Shown: piece by piece, positions 17,306 through 25,058 of the stretch
Layout of the letters: every line of letters starts with the position of its first letter
How positions within the stretch are numbered: position 1 is the first letter of the stretch
Assembly (NCBI GenBank): GCA_965203535.1
Contig: OZ241897.1
Coordinates: 2,356,001 to 2,420,000 of the forward strand
DNA length: 64,000 nucleotides
Direction: 5' to 3'
DNA from: JAJDTT01 sp022827025
Lineage (GTDB): Bacteria; Acidobacteriota; UBA6911; RPQK01; JAJDTT01
Translations under genes and position numbers: made by a program
Notes under the pieces: model-generated
The model's database searches: none
Seen by the model: only the letters and a program-made list of their open reading frames with translations
Told to the model about the DNA's origin: nothing

Positions 17306-18394
17306 TCAGTCCCCGGCGCCTCCCAATTCCTCCAGAAGACCCTTCATCAAGAGCGGCCAGACCAGGGTCGCGTCGGCATGGACCTCGGCGTAGCGTCCGC
17401 CCTCCTCGCGGGAGACGAATTTACCCCAACTGACCCCCTCGGCATAGCTGCAGCCCGAGAGCCCGCCCCAATGTTCCGGTTCCGGACAGATGCGGACCCC
17501 ATACCGGAAACGGGGCGGCGGCCGGTGGAGCCCCAAGCGGTTCGCCGCCACCTCGAAGTAGGGACCCACCTGCTGCGCCCAGTTGCGGGGGACTCCGCCG
17601 CCGATGGTGAAGATCCCCAACCGCGGCGCGGCGGCGGCGAACCGGGCGTACTCCTGCAGGTCCAAGAACGGATTGAAGGGAGGAACCGCCCGGAAGACCT
17701 CATCCGGTTCGGCCGTCTCGCGGCCCTCCGGTGTGGCCGGCATCTCTCTGTCCATGGCCCAGTTGGCCAGATCCAGTCCGATTTCGCTGTCGGTAAAGGC
17801 GGGAATGAAGACCGGGACGCCGCGGCGGAAGGCGCTGCTGAGAATGCCCGGTCCCCGGTCCTCCTCGCTCAGCCGCCGTCCCAGCGCCCGGCAGAGGCCG
17901 GCCGACGACCAGGTTCCCCCGTCCGGCTCCTCCCGGTCCAGGATCGAGTGCAACAGGTCCTCCACGTCGTCCAGGTTCCGCTCCATCTCCAGAGTGTCGT
18001 AGACCCGGTTGTAGCCCCGGCGGTAGAGGAACTCGTCGGAATGGCGGCTCTCGTAGCGGTAGTGGACGAGTCCCAGCGACTCGGTGAGTCCGTGGGCGAT
18101 GAGGGCGCCGGTGGCGACCACGGCGTCCACCCAACCGCGGTCCAGCATCCGGCAGATGATCCGGCCCTGCTTGGCCACGGTCATGGCCCCGGAGACGGTC
18201 AGGACCACGCGGCACTGTTGGTCGCGGATCATCTCCAGGAGGACCTCGAAAGCCTCTCCCAGGTTCCGCCCACCGAAGGCGGTCCGGGACATGGCGCGAA
18301 GCAGTTCGGGAAAGCTGCCGATCTCCTCGATGGGAAGGCTCTCGACGGGAGTCAGGCCATCGGATCGCCCGTCGCTGCGCCGCCGCCTGCTCAT
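17306..18394 (-). CDS. deoxyhypusine synthase-like protein
   Basis: A 362-residue protein of the deoxyhypusine synthase fold. The eukaryotic active-site region GAVSWGK is matched by AEGVSWGKFV, putting the Schiff-base Lys at residue 325. The NAD-binding segments VVLTVSGAMTVAK and VDAVVATGALIAHGLTE are conserved. Authentic DHS transfers a butylamine from spermidine to eIF5A, which bacteria lack; bacterial members may make homospermidine or modify another target. The start is preceded by a TAGACT box ten bases away. It may be co-transcribed with the DinB-like gene. Confidence 0.85.
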   Translation of the reverse strand: MSRRRRSDGRSDGLTPVESLPIEEIGSFPELLRAMSRTAFGGRNLGEAFEVLLEMIRDQQCRVVLTVSGAMTVAKQGRIICRMLDRGWVDAVVATGALIAHGLTESLGLVHYRYESRHSDEFLYRRGYNRVYDTLEMERNLDDVEDLLHSILDREEPDGGTWSSAGLCRALGRRLSEEDRGPGILSSAFRRGVPVFIPAFTDSEIGLDLANWAMDREMPATPEGRETAEPDEVFRAVPPFNPFLDLQEYARFAAAAPRLGIFTIGGGVPRNWAQQVGPYFEVAANRLGLHRPPPRFRYGVRICPEPEHWGGLSGCSYAEGVSWGKFVSREEGGRYAEVHADATLVWPLLMKGLLEELGGAGD

Positions 18395-18404
18395 GGTTCA
18401 GTAA

Positions 18405-18410
18405 AGTCTA
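18405..18410 (-). promoter_or_regulatory. predicted extended -10 (TGATAGACT) for the DHS-like gene
   Basis: The minus strand reads CTTGATAGACT ten bases before the ATG at 18394. TGn plus TAGACT fits the window's recurrent box, giving a leader of only a few bases. Confidence 0.45.
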
Positions 18411-18505
18411 TCAAGTGGAGGATCAGGAGAAGAGGAGGTTCCCGAGCGGCAAGTTCCGAGAAAAAAGGGTGTCCGGAAGCGCCGGTTCTGCGGACAGCGA
18501 CGAAG

Positions 18506-18536
18506 GGGGGACAGGAATGTCCCCCCTCCTGGAGAC
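18506..18536 (+). repeat. single hairpin of the GGAG/CTCC palindrome set
   Basis: GGGGGGACAGGAATGTCCCC and CCTCC form a perfect stem with an AGGA loop, about 90 bases before the DapA-like start. Similar hairpins lie at 24979, 44221 and 57569. Confidence 0.75.
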
Positions 18537-18621
18537 AACCGGCGGGGGACGCTGTACCATGAGGCCAGCGCGGGAGGAGCTTCTCCCCCCTTTGTGTGGT
18601 TTCCAACCGGAGGTTGCTTCC

Positions 18622-19587
18622 ATGTCCTCTTTGAAGGTTTCGTTCCTGCCCTTGGTCTTGACGGCGGTGCTCCTCACCTCTTCCCTGCCGGCGGCTCCCG
18701 ACAAGATCAAGAAGCCGTTGACCCCTCGCCAGGTCATGGAGCATCTGGAGGGTCCCATCTTTTCGCTGGTGCTGCCCTTCGACGCGGAAGGGAACGTGGA
18801 TCACGGCGCCATCCGGAAGATGATCTCCAACGCCATGAAATACGGCGTCCGGATCTTCAACATGACGGGCGGGAACACCAAGTACGACTGGATCTCCTAC
18901 GACGAGGTCAAGGCCGTGACCCGGACCTTCGTCGAGGCCGTGGGCGACCACGGCATCAGCATCGTCTGCACCAACAACTTCTGGAATTCCCGGCTCATCG
19001 ACTATCTCCGGTACGCCGAAGGCTTGGGAGCCGACGCCGTCGAGGTGCTGGCGCCGAGGATGCCGGAGGAGGACATCGTCGAGTACTTCCGGACCGCCGC
19101 CGCCAACACGCGCATGGCCCTCTCGGTCAAGAACGTGGGACTCAAGGACAAGACCTGGCGCAAGCTCCTGGAGATCGACTCCGTGGTCGCCATGAAGGAG
19201 CACGACATCCGGGAGTACATCTTCCTGGAAGCCAAGTTCGCGGACCGGCTCCGGGTCTACAGCGGCGGCAGCATCTACCGCTTCCTGGCCGCGGCTCCCT
19301 ACGGCGCCAGGACCTACTTCGACATCTACGCCATCATCGCCCCCTGGATCGCCAAGGAGTTCTGGGAGGCCTACCAGGCCGGGAACCTGGAAAAGTGCTA
19401 CGAGATGTCGAAGAAGTACGACGTGCCCATCATCGAAAACTTCAGCGTCCCCTTCTTCCACGGCACCCTGGAGTATTTCGGGCTTGCCAAGCGCCACCTG
19501 CGGGCTCCCATGAAGTCCTACACCGACGAGCAGATGCAGGAAGTGAAGACGTTCTTCGAGTCTTTGGGACTGTTTCCGCGCGAATAG
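18622..19587 (+). CDS. exported DapA-superfamily aldolase/lyase
   Basis: A 321-residue protein of the dihydrodipicolinate synthase / N-acetylneuraminate lyase family with an N-terminal signal-like segment (SFLPLVLTAVLLTSSLPAAP, residues 7-26), which is unusual for this cytoplasmic family. The Schiff-base Lys is K192 in SVVAMKEHD. The Tyr expected in the YNVP position appears to be Lys (SVKNVG, K170). A GGAGG site lies before the ATG at 18622. Related DapA-like genes in sugar-acid clusters cleave or dehydrate keto-deoxy acids; the substrate here is unknown. The neighbours at 20.9-24.8 kb support a sugar-acid role. Confidence 0.8.
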   Translation: MSSLKVSFLPLVLTAVLLTSSLPAAPDKIKKPLTPRQVMEHLEGPIFSLVLPFDAEGNVDHGAIRKMISNAMKYGVRIFNMTGGNTKYDWISYDEVKAVTRTFVEAVGDHGISIVCTNNFWNSRLIDYLRYAEGLGADAVEVLAPRMPEEDIVEYFRTAAANTRMALSVKNVGLKDKTWRKLLEIDSVVAMKEHDIREYIFLEAKFADRLRVYSGGSIYRFLAAAPYGARTYFDIYAIIAPWIAKEFWEAYQAGNLEKCYEMSKKYDVPIIENFSVPFFHGTLEYFGLAKRHLRAPMKSYTDEQMQEVKTFFESLGLFPRE

Positions 19588-19601
19588 GGAACATTGTGCA
19601 C

Positions 19602-19955
19602 TTAGTTCGCCGGCTTCGTTCCCAATAGGAGGACCAGCCCACTCAGCACTTCCTGGACTCTCTCTCGGGGCAACCGACCAACGCGTCGGCCCAACTGGCT
19701 CCTGTCAACAGTCCGTAGTTGCGAGACGTTTACGACACTGGGCCGGTGAAGTCCACCTTCTCCACCGTCAAGGCGCACATTGCCCGGCATGGCCCCGAGT
19801 CGGAGATTTGATGTTATCGCAGCTACGACGGTTGTAGAGATGGCGCTCCGATTAAACCGGTCATGCTGCACTACCAACCCGGGTCGTCTCCCTGACGGCG
19901 CCGAACCGTTCCGTGTACCAAAGTGCAGCCAATAGACCTCACCTTGGTGGATCAC
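19602..19955 (-). CDS. MazF/PemK-family toxin
   Basis: A 117-residue endoribonuclease toxin: IHQGEVYWLHFGTRNGSAPS followed by GRRPGLVVQHD is the family opening with the catalytic Arg, and TTVVAAITSNLR contains the Thr/Ser of the active site. It cleaves mRNA when unbound. The start is GTG at 19955, overlapping the antitoxin TGA as GTGA, so translation is coupled. A TTG at 19958 is the alternative. The region is less GC-rich than its surroundings. Confidence 0.88.
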   Translation of the reverse strand: MIHQGEVYWLHFGTRNGSAPSGRRPGLVVQHDRFNRSAISTTVVAAITSNLRLGAMPGNVRLDGGEGGLHRPSVVNVSQLRTVDRSQLGRRVGRLPRERVQEVLSGLVLLLGTKPAN

Positions 19956-20209
19956 CAACTCTCATCGCTCCAATCGGTTCCGACGACATCCAAAGCGACT
20001 GCCCCCCTCACCTGCTCCCGCCTCAACTCAGGGTCCGCAAACAACTGATCCAGACGCCGGGTCACTTCGGCGTCACGCCGAACCCGCACGGCTTCCTCCA
20101 ACAATTGAGTGATGAAACGATTTCTGGACTCCCGGCGTATACGGGCCATGCGGTCGAGTTCCATGAGCAGTTCCGGGGGAAGGGCAATTGCAGTCTTACG
20201 AAGGGGCAT
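19952..20209 (-). CDS. ribbon-helix-helix antitoxin (MazE/PemI-like)
   Basis: An 85-residue protein with an N-terminal ribbon-helix-helix DNA-binding motif (MPLRKTAIALPPELLMELDRMARIRRESRNRFI) and an acidic, toxin-binding tail (VALDVVGTDWSDESW). The ATG at 20209 has an AGGAG site eight bases upstream; an upstream extension of the frame is not RHH-like. It neutralises the MazF-type toxin and probably represses the pair. Confidence 0.85.
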   Translation of the reverse strand: MPLRKTAIALPPELLMELDRMARIRRESRNRFITQLLEEAVRVRRDAEVTRRLDQLFADPELRREQVRGAVALDVVGTDWSDESW

Positions 20210-20388
20210 ACTAGTGACTCCTATTTGGTAGCAATACAAAGAATACCACAATCGTTACCACGACTCAAAGTCACCGATTGCAGTTGTGTGTTGCATGCCC
20301 AGCGTACTTGTCTGGAGCAGCCATGGGTCTCAGGACGCCCCCAGCCGGGGAGTGATCGAAACAGTCAGCGAATCTTCCATTGGACTGC

Positions 20389-20394
20389 TATCAT
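20389..20394 (+). promoter_or_regulatory. predicted extended -10 (TGCTATCAT) for the lipoprotein gene
   Basis: GGACTGCTATCATTGG lies 33 bases before the ATG at 20428. The same ATTGGACTGCTA string occurs in front of the molybdoenzyme gene at 57671-57682. Confidence 0.4.
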
Positions 20395-20427
20395 TGGCGT
20401 TCGAATCCCCAGGCCGGAGCATCGATT

Positions 20428-20904
20428 ATGCCTCCCTGTTCCTCGTTTCTGAAGGCTTCTCTGATCCTTCTTCTTTCGGTGGCCTTTGCCAGTTGCGGAG
20501 GCGGGGACGCCGCGACCGAGGCGGAGCGGGAGGCTCGGGAAGAGGCATTCCGGCAATCCATGTCGGGAGTCGTGCTGGAGGGATTCTTCACTGTCGGCGA
20601 CGGCGCGGAGTTGCGGAAGGAGAGATACGAGATCTCCAAGGTCTCGAAGCTGGGCGGAGACATCTGGGTGTTTCAGGCCCGGATCCAGTACGGGAGCCGC
20701 GACGTCACGGTTCCGGTGCCGGTGCGGATGGAGTGGGCGGGGGACACGCCGGTCCTGAGCCTGACCGAGGTCGCAATCCCCGGGTTGGGCACCTTCACGG
20801 CGCGGGTCCTCTTCTACGACGAAGAGTACGTGGGCGTCTGGCGCCACGGAGAGGTCGGCGGGCTGCACTTCGGGCAGATCGTTCCCGACCCGAACTCGAA
20901 ATAG
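20428..20904 (+). CDS. small lipoprotein of unknown function
   Basis: A 158-residue protein. The N-terminus (SFLKASLILLLSVAFASCGGG) is a lipoprotein signal with the lipobox ending FASC, so the mature protein is anchored by its Cys. An Ala/Glu-rich stretch (AATEAEREAREEAFRQ) follows, then a beta-rich domain (VVLEGFFTVGDGAELRKERY … VWRHGEVGGLHFGQIVP). I do not recognise the family. It lies nine bases before the UxuA-like gene and is probably co-transcribed with it. Confidence 0.75.
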   Translation: MPPCSSFLKASLILLLSVAFASCGGGDAATEAEREAREEAFRQSMSGVVLEGFFTVGDGAELRKERYEISKVSKLGGDIWVFQARIQYGSRDVTVPVPVRMEWAGDTPVLSLTEVAIPGLGTFTARVLFYDEEYVGVWRHGEVGGLHFGQIVPDPNSK

Positions 20905-20913
20905 GGTCACGCC

Positions 20914-21957
20914 ATGGCGAGACGGATTCGGGTGGCGGCCGGCAGCATCCGGGACCCCAGCGACGACATTCTGACCTTCGCGGCCCAACTGGGCTGCAGC
21001 GGCATCATCCTCAACACCCCCGACCTCAGCGGACGGACTCCCTTCGGATCCAGCCCCATCGGGTCCACCTACTGGACGAAGCCGGGGGACGACGACGCCC
21101 CCACTCACTGGGACTACCTGGAACTGTTGCAGTTGCGAACCCGGATCGAGTCGTACGGCCTGCGGCTGGAGGGCATCGAGAACACGCCCCTCTATTTCTA
21201 CCAGCGGTGCATTCTGGGTCTTCCGGGACGGGACCGGGAGATCGAGAACTACCAGGAGACGATCCGCAACCTGGGGCGGGCGGGGATCCCCATACTCGGC
21301 TACCACTGGATGGCCAACAGCGTCTGGCGCACCTCCAAGAGCGAGCCGGCCCGGGGCGGCGCCCGGACCAGCGTCTACGACCACGAGCTGGGCCGAAACG
21401 CTCCTTTGAGCTTCGACCGGGAATACTCCGAGGCGGAACTCTGGGAAAACTACGAGTACTTCATCCGGGCGGTCCTGCCGACCGCGCAGGAAGCGGGAGT
21501 CACCCTGGCGCTCCATCCCGACGACCCGCCCGTGGACTCCCTGGGAGGTGTGGCCCGGATCTTCAGAAACCTCAAGGGCTTCCAGCGCGCCATGGAGACG
21601 ATCGCGCCCGAATCCAACCACAAGCTGGACTTCTGCATGGGGACCTGGGCGGAGATGGGCGTGGACGAGATGTTCGCGGGCCTGCGTTACTTCGGGGCGC
21701 GGGGCCGGATCGCGTACGTCCACTTTCGAAACGTCCGGGGAGCCGTGCCCTGCATCACCGAGACCTTCATCGACGAGGGGGACGTGGACGTGGTGGAGGT
21801 GATGAAGCTGCTGGTGGGAATGGGGTTCGACGGATTCATCATCGACGATCACGTCCCGGAGATGCCCGGCGACACCCTCTGGTCGCACCGGGGACGCGCC
21901 TACGCCACCGGTTACATCAAGGGGTTGCTCCGGGCCGTCGAATCAATGACGGCCTGA
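20914..21957 (+). CDS. mannonate dehydratase-like protein (UxuA/xylose isomerase-like TIM barrel)
   Basis: A 347-residue TIM-barrel protein. UxuA landmarks are present: VTLALHPDDPPVDSLGGVARI, LDFCMGTWAEMG, IAYVHFRNVRG, and DGFIIDDHVP. The His, Cys and Asp residues would bind the metal. UxuA dehydrates D-mannonate to 2-keto-3-deoxygluconate. Together with the DapA-type lyase, the dehydrogenase at 22027 and the SSS transporter at 23147 it suggests catabolism of a hexuronate or related sugar acid; the precise substrate is an inference. Confidence 0.82.
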   Translation: MARRIRVAAGSIRDPSDDILTFAAQLGCSGIILNTPDLSGRTPFGSSPIGSTYWTKPGDDDAPTHWDYLELLQLRTRIESYGLRLEGIENTPLYFYQRCILGLPGRDREIENYQETIRNLGRAGIPILGYHWMANSVWRTSKSEPARGGARTSVYDHELGRNAPLSFDREYSEAELWENYEYFIRAVLPTAQEAGVTLALHPDDPPVDSLGGVARIFRNLKGFQRAMETIAPESNHKLDFCMGTWAEMGVDEMFAGLRYFGARGRIAYVHFRNVRGAVPCITETFIDEGDVDVVEVMKLLVGMGFDGFIIDDHVPEMPGDTLWSHRGRAYATGYIKGLLRAVESMTA

Positions 21958-21973
21958 CCGTCCTCCCGCGTAC

Positions 21974-22000
21974 GTAGGGGCACCCCTTGTGGGTGCCCTC
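21974..22000 (+). repeat. dispersed palindrome, family A
   Basis: GTAGGGGCACCCCTTGTGG and GTGCCCTC, in the 69-base space between two convergent genes, where it could act as a bidirectional transcription stop. Confidence 0.8.
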
Positions 22001-22026
22001 TTTCGTCTCATTCCCAGGAATACGTT

Positions 22027-23118
22027 TCAGGTCTGTACGGCCGCGACGCGGCCGGTCCGGGCCGATTCGTAGATGGCCTCGATGATGGCCACCGCCTTTC
22101 GGGACTCGGAGCCGTCCAGCATGAAGTCCTCGTCCCCCTCCAGCCAGTCCACGAACCCGCGGATGTTCCCGGTGTGGAGGCTGTAGTCGATGGCCATGGG
22201 ATCGGCGGCTCCCCCGCCACTCTGAGTCTCCTGGGAAAAACGCCGGCGGACGCCCTCGTCCCCGGCCTGCTCCTCGCTGAAGGCCCAGGTGACGAGCTCG
22301 TCCTCCAGCACTTCGGCGGTCCCGCCCCTCCCCGCCAACTGAAGCCGCTTCAGGGAACCGGGGAACATGGAGGTGGCCCCCAGGATCTGACCCAGGGCGC
22401 CGTTGCGAAACCGCATGACGGCCACCGCCGTGTCCTCCACCTCGATCAGATCCGGATCGTGACCCCGCTTGGCGGTGAACGCGAAGATCTCTCGAACCGG
22501 ATTGGCCTCCGGCGGCAGACCGGGAATGGCGGCCGAGGCCAGCCACTGGGCCGCGTCGACCCCGTGGATGGACTGGTTCATCATGGCCCCGCCACCGTCC
22601 AGGGCCAACGTCCCCTGCCAGCGGTCAGGCGCGTAGTAGGCATCGTCACGCCACCAGGGCACGTAGGCGTTGACCACCGCCAAGTCGCCGAACCGGCCTT
22701 GGGAAGCGGCTCCGTGAACCTCACGCAGCACCGGGTTGAACCGCTGGGGGAAGATGCCGCCCAGGCGGATCCCGCTCTCCCGGGCCACCTGGATCATCCG
22801 GTCCACGCGCGAGACGGTGATCTCCAGGGGCTTCTCGCAGAGGACATGGATGCCGCGGCGGGCGCACGCCTCCAGCGGCTCCAGGTGAAACCCGCTGGGA
22901 GTGGCGATGGAGACGAAGTCGGGACGGGCCTCGTCCAGGAGCTCCTGGTAGTCCCGGTACCAGCGGCAGTCGAAGCGGTCGGCAAAGGTCCGGCCCTTGG
23001 CCTCGGTCCGGCAGGAGCCGGCCACCAGATCCACATCGTCCAGATCGCCCATGGCCATGGCGTGGATGTCGGCGATGGCGCCGACGCCGATGATCGCCGC
23101 CCGGTAGGTCTTTCCCAT
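22027..23118 (-). CDS. Gfo/Idh/MocA-family sugar dehydrogenase
   Basis: A 363-residue cytoplasmic member (no signal). It starts YRAAIIGVGAIADIHAMAM with the GxGxxA nucleotide loop, carries HVLCEKPLEITVSR with the catalytic Lys, and ends with the GDEDFMLDGSESRKAVAIIEAIYESARTG helix typical of the family, split here by normal residues. It probably oxidises a sugar or inositol with NAD(P). It is followed on the same strand order by the SSS transporter gene upstream (28 bases), so transporter and enzyme are likely one operon. Confidence 0.88.
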   Translation of the reverse strand: MGKTYRAAIIGVGAIADIHAMAMGDLDDVDLVAGSCRTEAKGRTFADRFDCRWYRDYQELLDEARPDFVSIATPSGFHLEPLEACARRGIHVLCEKPLEITVSRVDRMIQVARESGIRLGGIFPQRFNPVLREVHGAASQGRFGDLAVVNAYVPWWRDDAYYAPDRWQGTLALDGGGAMMNQSIHGVDAAQWLASAAIPGLPPEANPVREIFAFTAKRGHDPDLIEVEDTAVAVMRFRNGALGQILGATSMFPGSLKRLQLAGRGGTAEVLEDELVTWAFSEEQAGDEGVRRRFSQETQSGGGAADPMAIDYSLHTGNIRGFVDWLEGDEDFMLDGSESRKAVAIIEAIYESARTGRVAAVQT

Positions 23119-23146
23119 GTCTCGCGCCTCCCGATGCGGGCCGTGG

Positions 23147-24772
23147 CTATGGAGCCGGGGCGTTGTCGATCCAGGGATAGCCCAGTATCAGGCCGGCCAA
23201 TGCCAGGAGAGGAATCAGGCAGACGGCCATCTTCAGAAGGATTTGCTGCCTGGAGTCTTCCGGCTTCATGAACCTGCAAGCGACGAGGCCCGCGCAAAGG
23301 TTCGCTCCCAGGGCCGCCGGAGAGATCCACTGGAAGCTGATGGCGGTGGTGTCCAGGCCGGTGCCCGCGGCGATGACTTCGTAGAAACTGCCGGAGAATG
23401 CGACGAGGACAGCCGTGGTGACCCCGTAGATGGTGCCCACGATCACGCCTGCGGCCCGGGCGAAGGGAACGAACATGGCGAAGAAGAAGAGGCCGAAGAT
23501 GGGTGTCACCAGCAGGTTGGTGGTGCGCTGGGTCATGGCCGTGAAGTTGCCCGGAACCTGGCCGATGAAGGTGCTCCCGACCACGACGATGGCCCCCACG
23601 GTGAGGGCCAGTATCTGGGCCGAACGGACGTGTCCCTTCTCCGTCTTGGGCTTCAGGCCGAACCGGTCCAGGAAGTCGGTCATGATCACCGCGGTGATGG
23701 AGTTGACTCCCGAGTCGATGCTGGACATGGCCGCGGCGAACATGGCCGAAACCACGAGGCCGGTGACGCCCGGCGGCAGGTGAAAGGCGACAAAGCGGGG
23801 GAAGATCCGATCTCCGTCCGTCGTCAGGCTCAGACCGGCAAGCTCGTCGGGCCTCTGCTGAAAGTAGCCCAGAAGCGCGAGCCCCACCAGGACCAGCGTG
23901 AATGCCACCAGGGTGCCGGCGCCCATCTGCGTCAGGTAGGCCTTCTTGGCGGCCCGTGCGTCCCGCGTGGCCATGAATCGCTGGACCGACACCTGGTCTC
24001 CTCCGGCCGTGCAGATCTGCCAGAGGCTGGCGCTGAGAATGGTGCCCAAAACCGTCACCCGCATCCTGGGATCGAAACTGAACAGAGGTTGCGTATCCCA
24101 GGTGGGCTGCCAACTGGTGGGAAACCAACTGAATCCCCCGAGTTCATAGGTCACCAGTCCGATCACCAGCCAGGCCCCGCCGAACAGCAGGGTGAACTGG
24201 AGGAAGTCTGTGATGACCACCGCTCCCAAGCCTCCCAGGGAGGTGTAGATCACCGAAACGAAACCGGTGACCAGAACCACCAGCGGGATCCATTCGTCTC
24301 CCACGCCCAACATGGTCGTCATGGCCTTGGCCGCGATGTAGACCAGCAGGGACATCCAGACCAGCCGCATGGCGATGAACAGGACAGACCCCAGCAGACG
24401 GATCCCCAGACCGAGCCGTTCCTCCAGCAACTCGTAGGCGCTGGTGACCCGCTGTCGCATGTAGAGGTGGAGGAACAGTCCCGAGACGACCAGAAACGCG
24501 ATGGGATAGGCGCAGAGGTTGGCCACCGTGGCCACAGGCCCCTTGGCGATGGTCTCTCCCGGCATGGAGAGATAGGAGATGGTGCTCAGCAGAGTGGCGA
24601 AGAGGGAGATGCCCACCAGCAGCGGATTCATGGCCCCGCTGCCCACGAAGTACTCGCTGGTGCTTCGCTGCCGGCGCGAGAAGTAGTAGCCCAGGCCGAT
24701 GGTCGACGAGGCGTAAGTGACGACGATCAGCCAGTCGATGAGGGCCAGTCCACTCTGTCCTGTGATGTCCAT
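23147..24772 (-). CDS. sodium:solute symporter (SSS family)
   Basis: A 541-residue inner-membrane transporter with about thirteen hydrophobic segments. SSS features include WLIVVTYASSTIGLGYYFS, SEYFVGSGAMNPLLVGISLF, TVANLCAYPIAFLVV, and MFAAAMSSIDSGVNSITAV, which holds the Na2-site Ser residues. Family members bring in sugars, amino acids or carboxylates with Na+. It is first in a likely operon with the Gfo/Idh dehydrogenase, so a sugar or sugar acid is the best guess. Confidence 0.9.
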   Translation of the reverse strand: MDITGQSGLALIDWLIVVTYASSTIGLGYYFSRRQRSTSEYFVGSGAMNPLLVGISLFATLLSTISYLSMPGETIAKGPVATVANLCAYPIAFLVVSGLFLHLYMRQRVTSAYELLEERLGLGIRLLGSVLFIAMRLVWMSLLVYIAAKAMTTMLGVGDEWIPLVVLVTGFVSVIYTSLGGLGAVVITDFLQFTLLFGGAWLVIGLVTYELGGFSWFPTSWQPTWDTQPLFSFDPRMRVTVLGTILSASLWQICTAGGDQVSVQRFMATRDARAAKKAYLTQMGAGTLVAFTLVLVGLALLGYFQQRPDELAGLSLTTDGDRIFPRFVAFHLPPGVTGLVVSAMFAAAMSSIDSGVNSITAVIMTDFLDRFGLKPKTEKGHVRSAQILALTVGAIVVVGSTFIGQVPGNFTAMTQRTTNLLVTPIFGLFFFAMFVPFARAAGVIVGTIYGVTTAVLVAFSGSFYEVIAAGTGLDTTAISFQWISPAALGANLCAGLVACRFMKPEDSRQQILLKMAVCLIPLLALAGLILGYPWIDNAPAP

Positions 24773-24827
24773 GGCGTTGCGGCCACGAACTCTACCATTT
24801 TGACTCGGCGGCTTTCCAGCCTGGGGG

Positions 24828-25001
24828 AGCGGCGTGTTTCACGCGCCGACTGGGAACGGCGTCTTATAGGCGCCGATCCCAGGGGGGTAGGGGGGACGGC
24901 TCTCCCCCTGTACGATTTCCGGAGCAGGCGCCTGAAAGACGCCCCTCCAGTGGGCGCCCAGAAGGACGCCCCTCCTGGGGGACAGGAAAGTCCCCCCTCC
25001 G
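24828..25001 (+). repeat. cluster of short hairpins, family C plus one family-B hairpin
   Basis: Five hairpins follow one another: GCGGCGTGTTTCACGCGCCG, ACGGCGTCTTATAGGCGCCG, GGCGCCTGAAAGACGCC, GGGCGCCCAGAAGGACGCCC and GGGGGACAGGAAAGTCCCCC, mostly flanked by GGAG or CTCC. They fill the space between the SSS and MATE genes. The gap 24773-25058 holds no gene. Confidence 0.75.
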
Positions 25002-25012
25002 GCCAGTGCTGT

Positions 25013-25018
25013 TAGACT
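25013..25018 (+). promoter_or_regulatory. predicted extended -10 (TGTTAGACT) for the MATE gene
   Basis: GTGCTGTTAGACTGTC lies 40 bases before the ATG at 25059, immediately after the hairpin cluster. No -35 is evident because the hairpin occupies that position. Confidence 0.45.
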
Positions 25019-25058
25019 GTCAGCTTCTATTCAGCGCCGGTCCCGTAAAGATTTCTTC

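Noticed and set aside
20380..20425. GTTCGAATCCC resembles a tRNA T-loop
   Set aside because: The flanking T-stem has a mismatch, no matching acceptor or anticodon arms can be formed from the upstream 60 bases, and no CCA end fits.
23117..25015. 632-residue plus-strand frame opposite the SSS transporter
   Set aside because: High-GC antisense frame with Gly/His/Gln-rich composition; the opposite strand encodes an unmistakable transporter.
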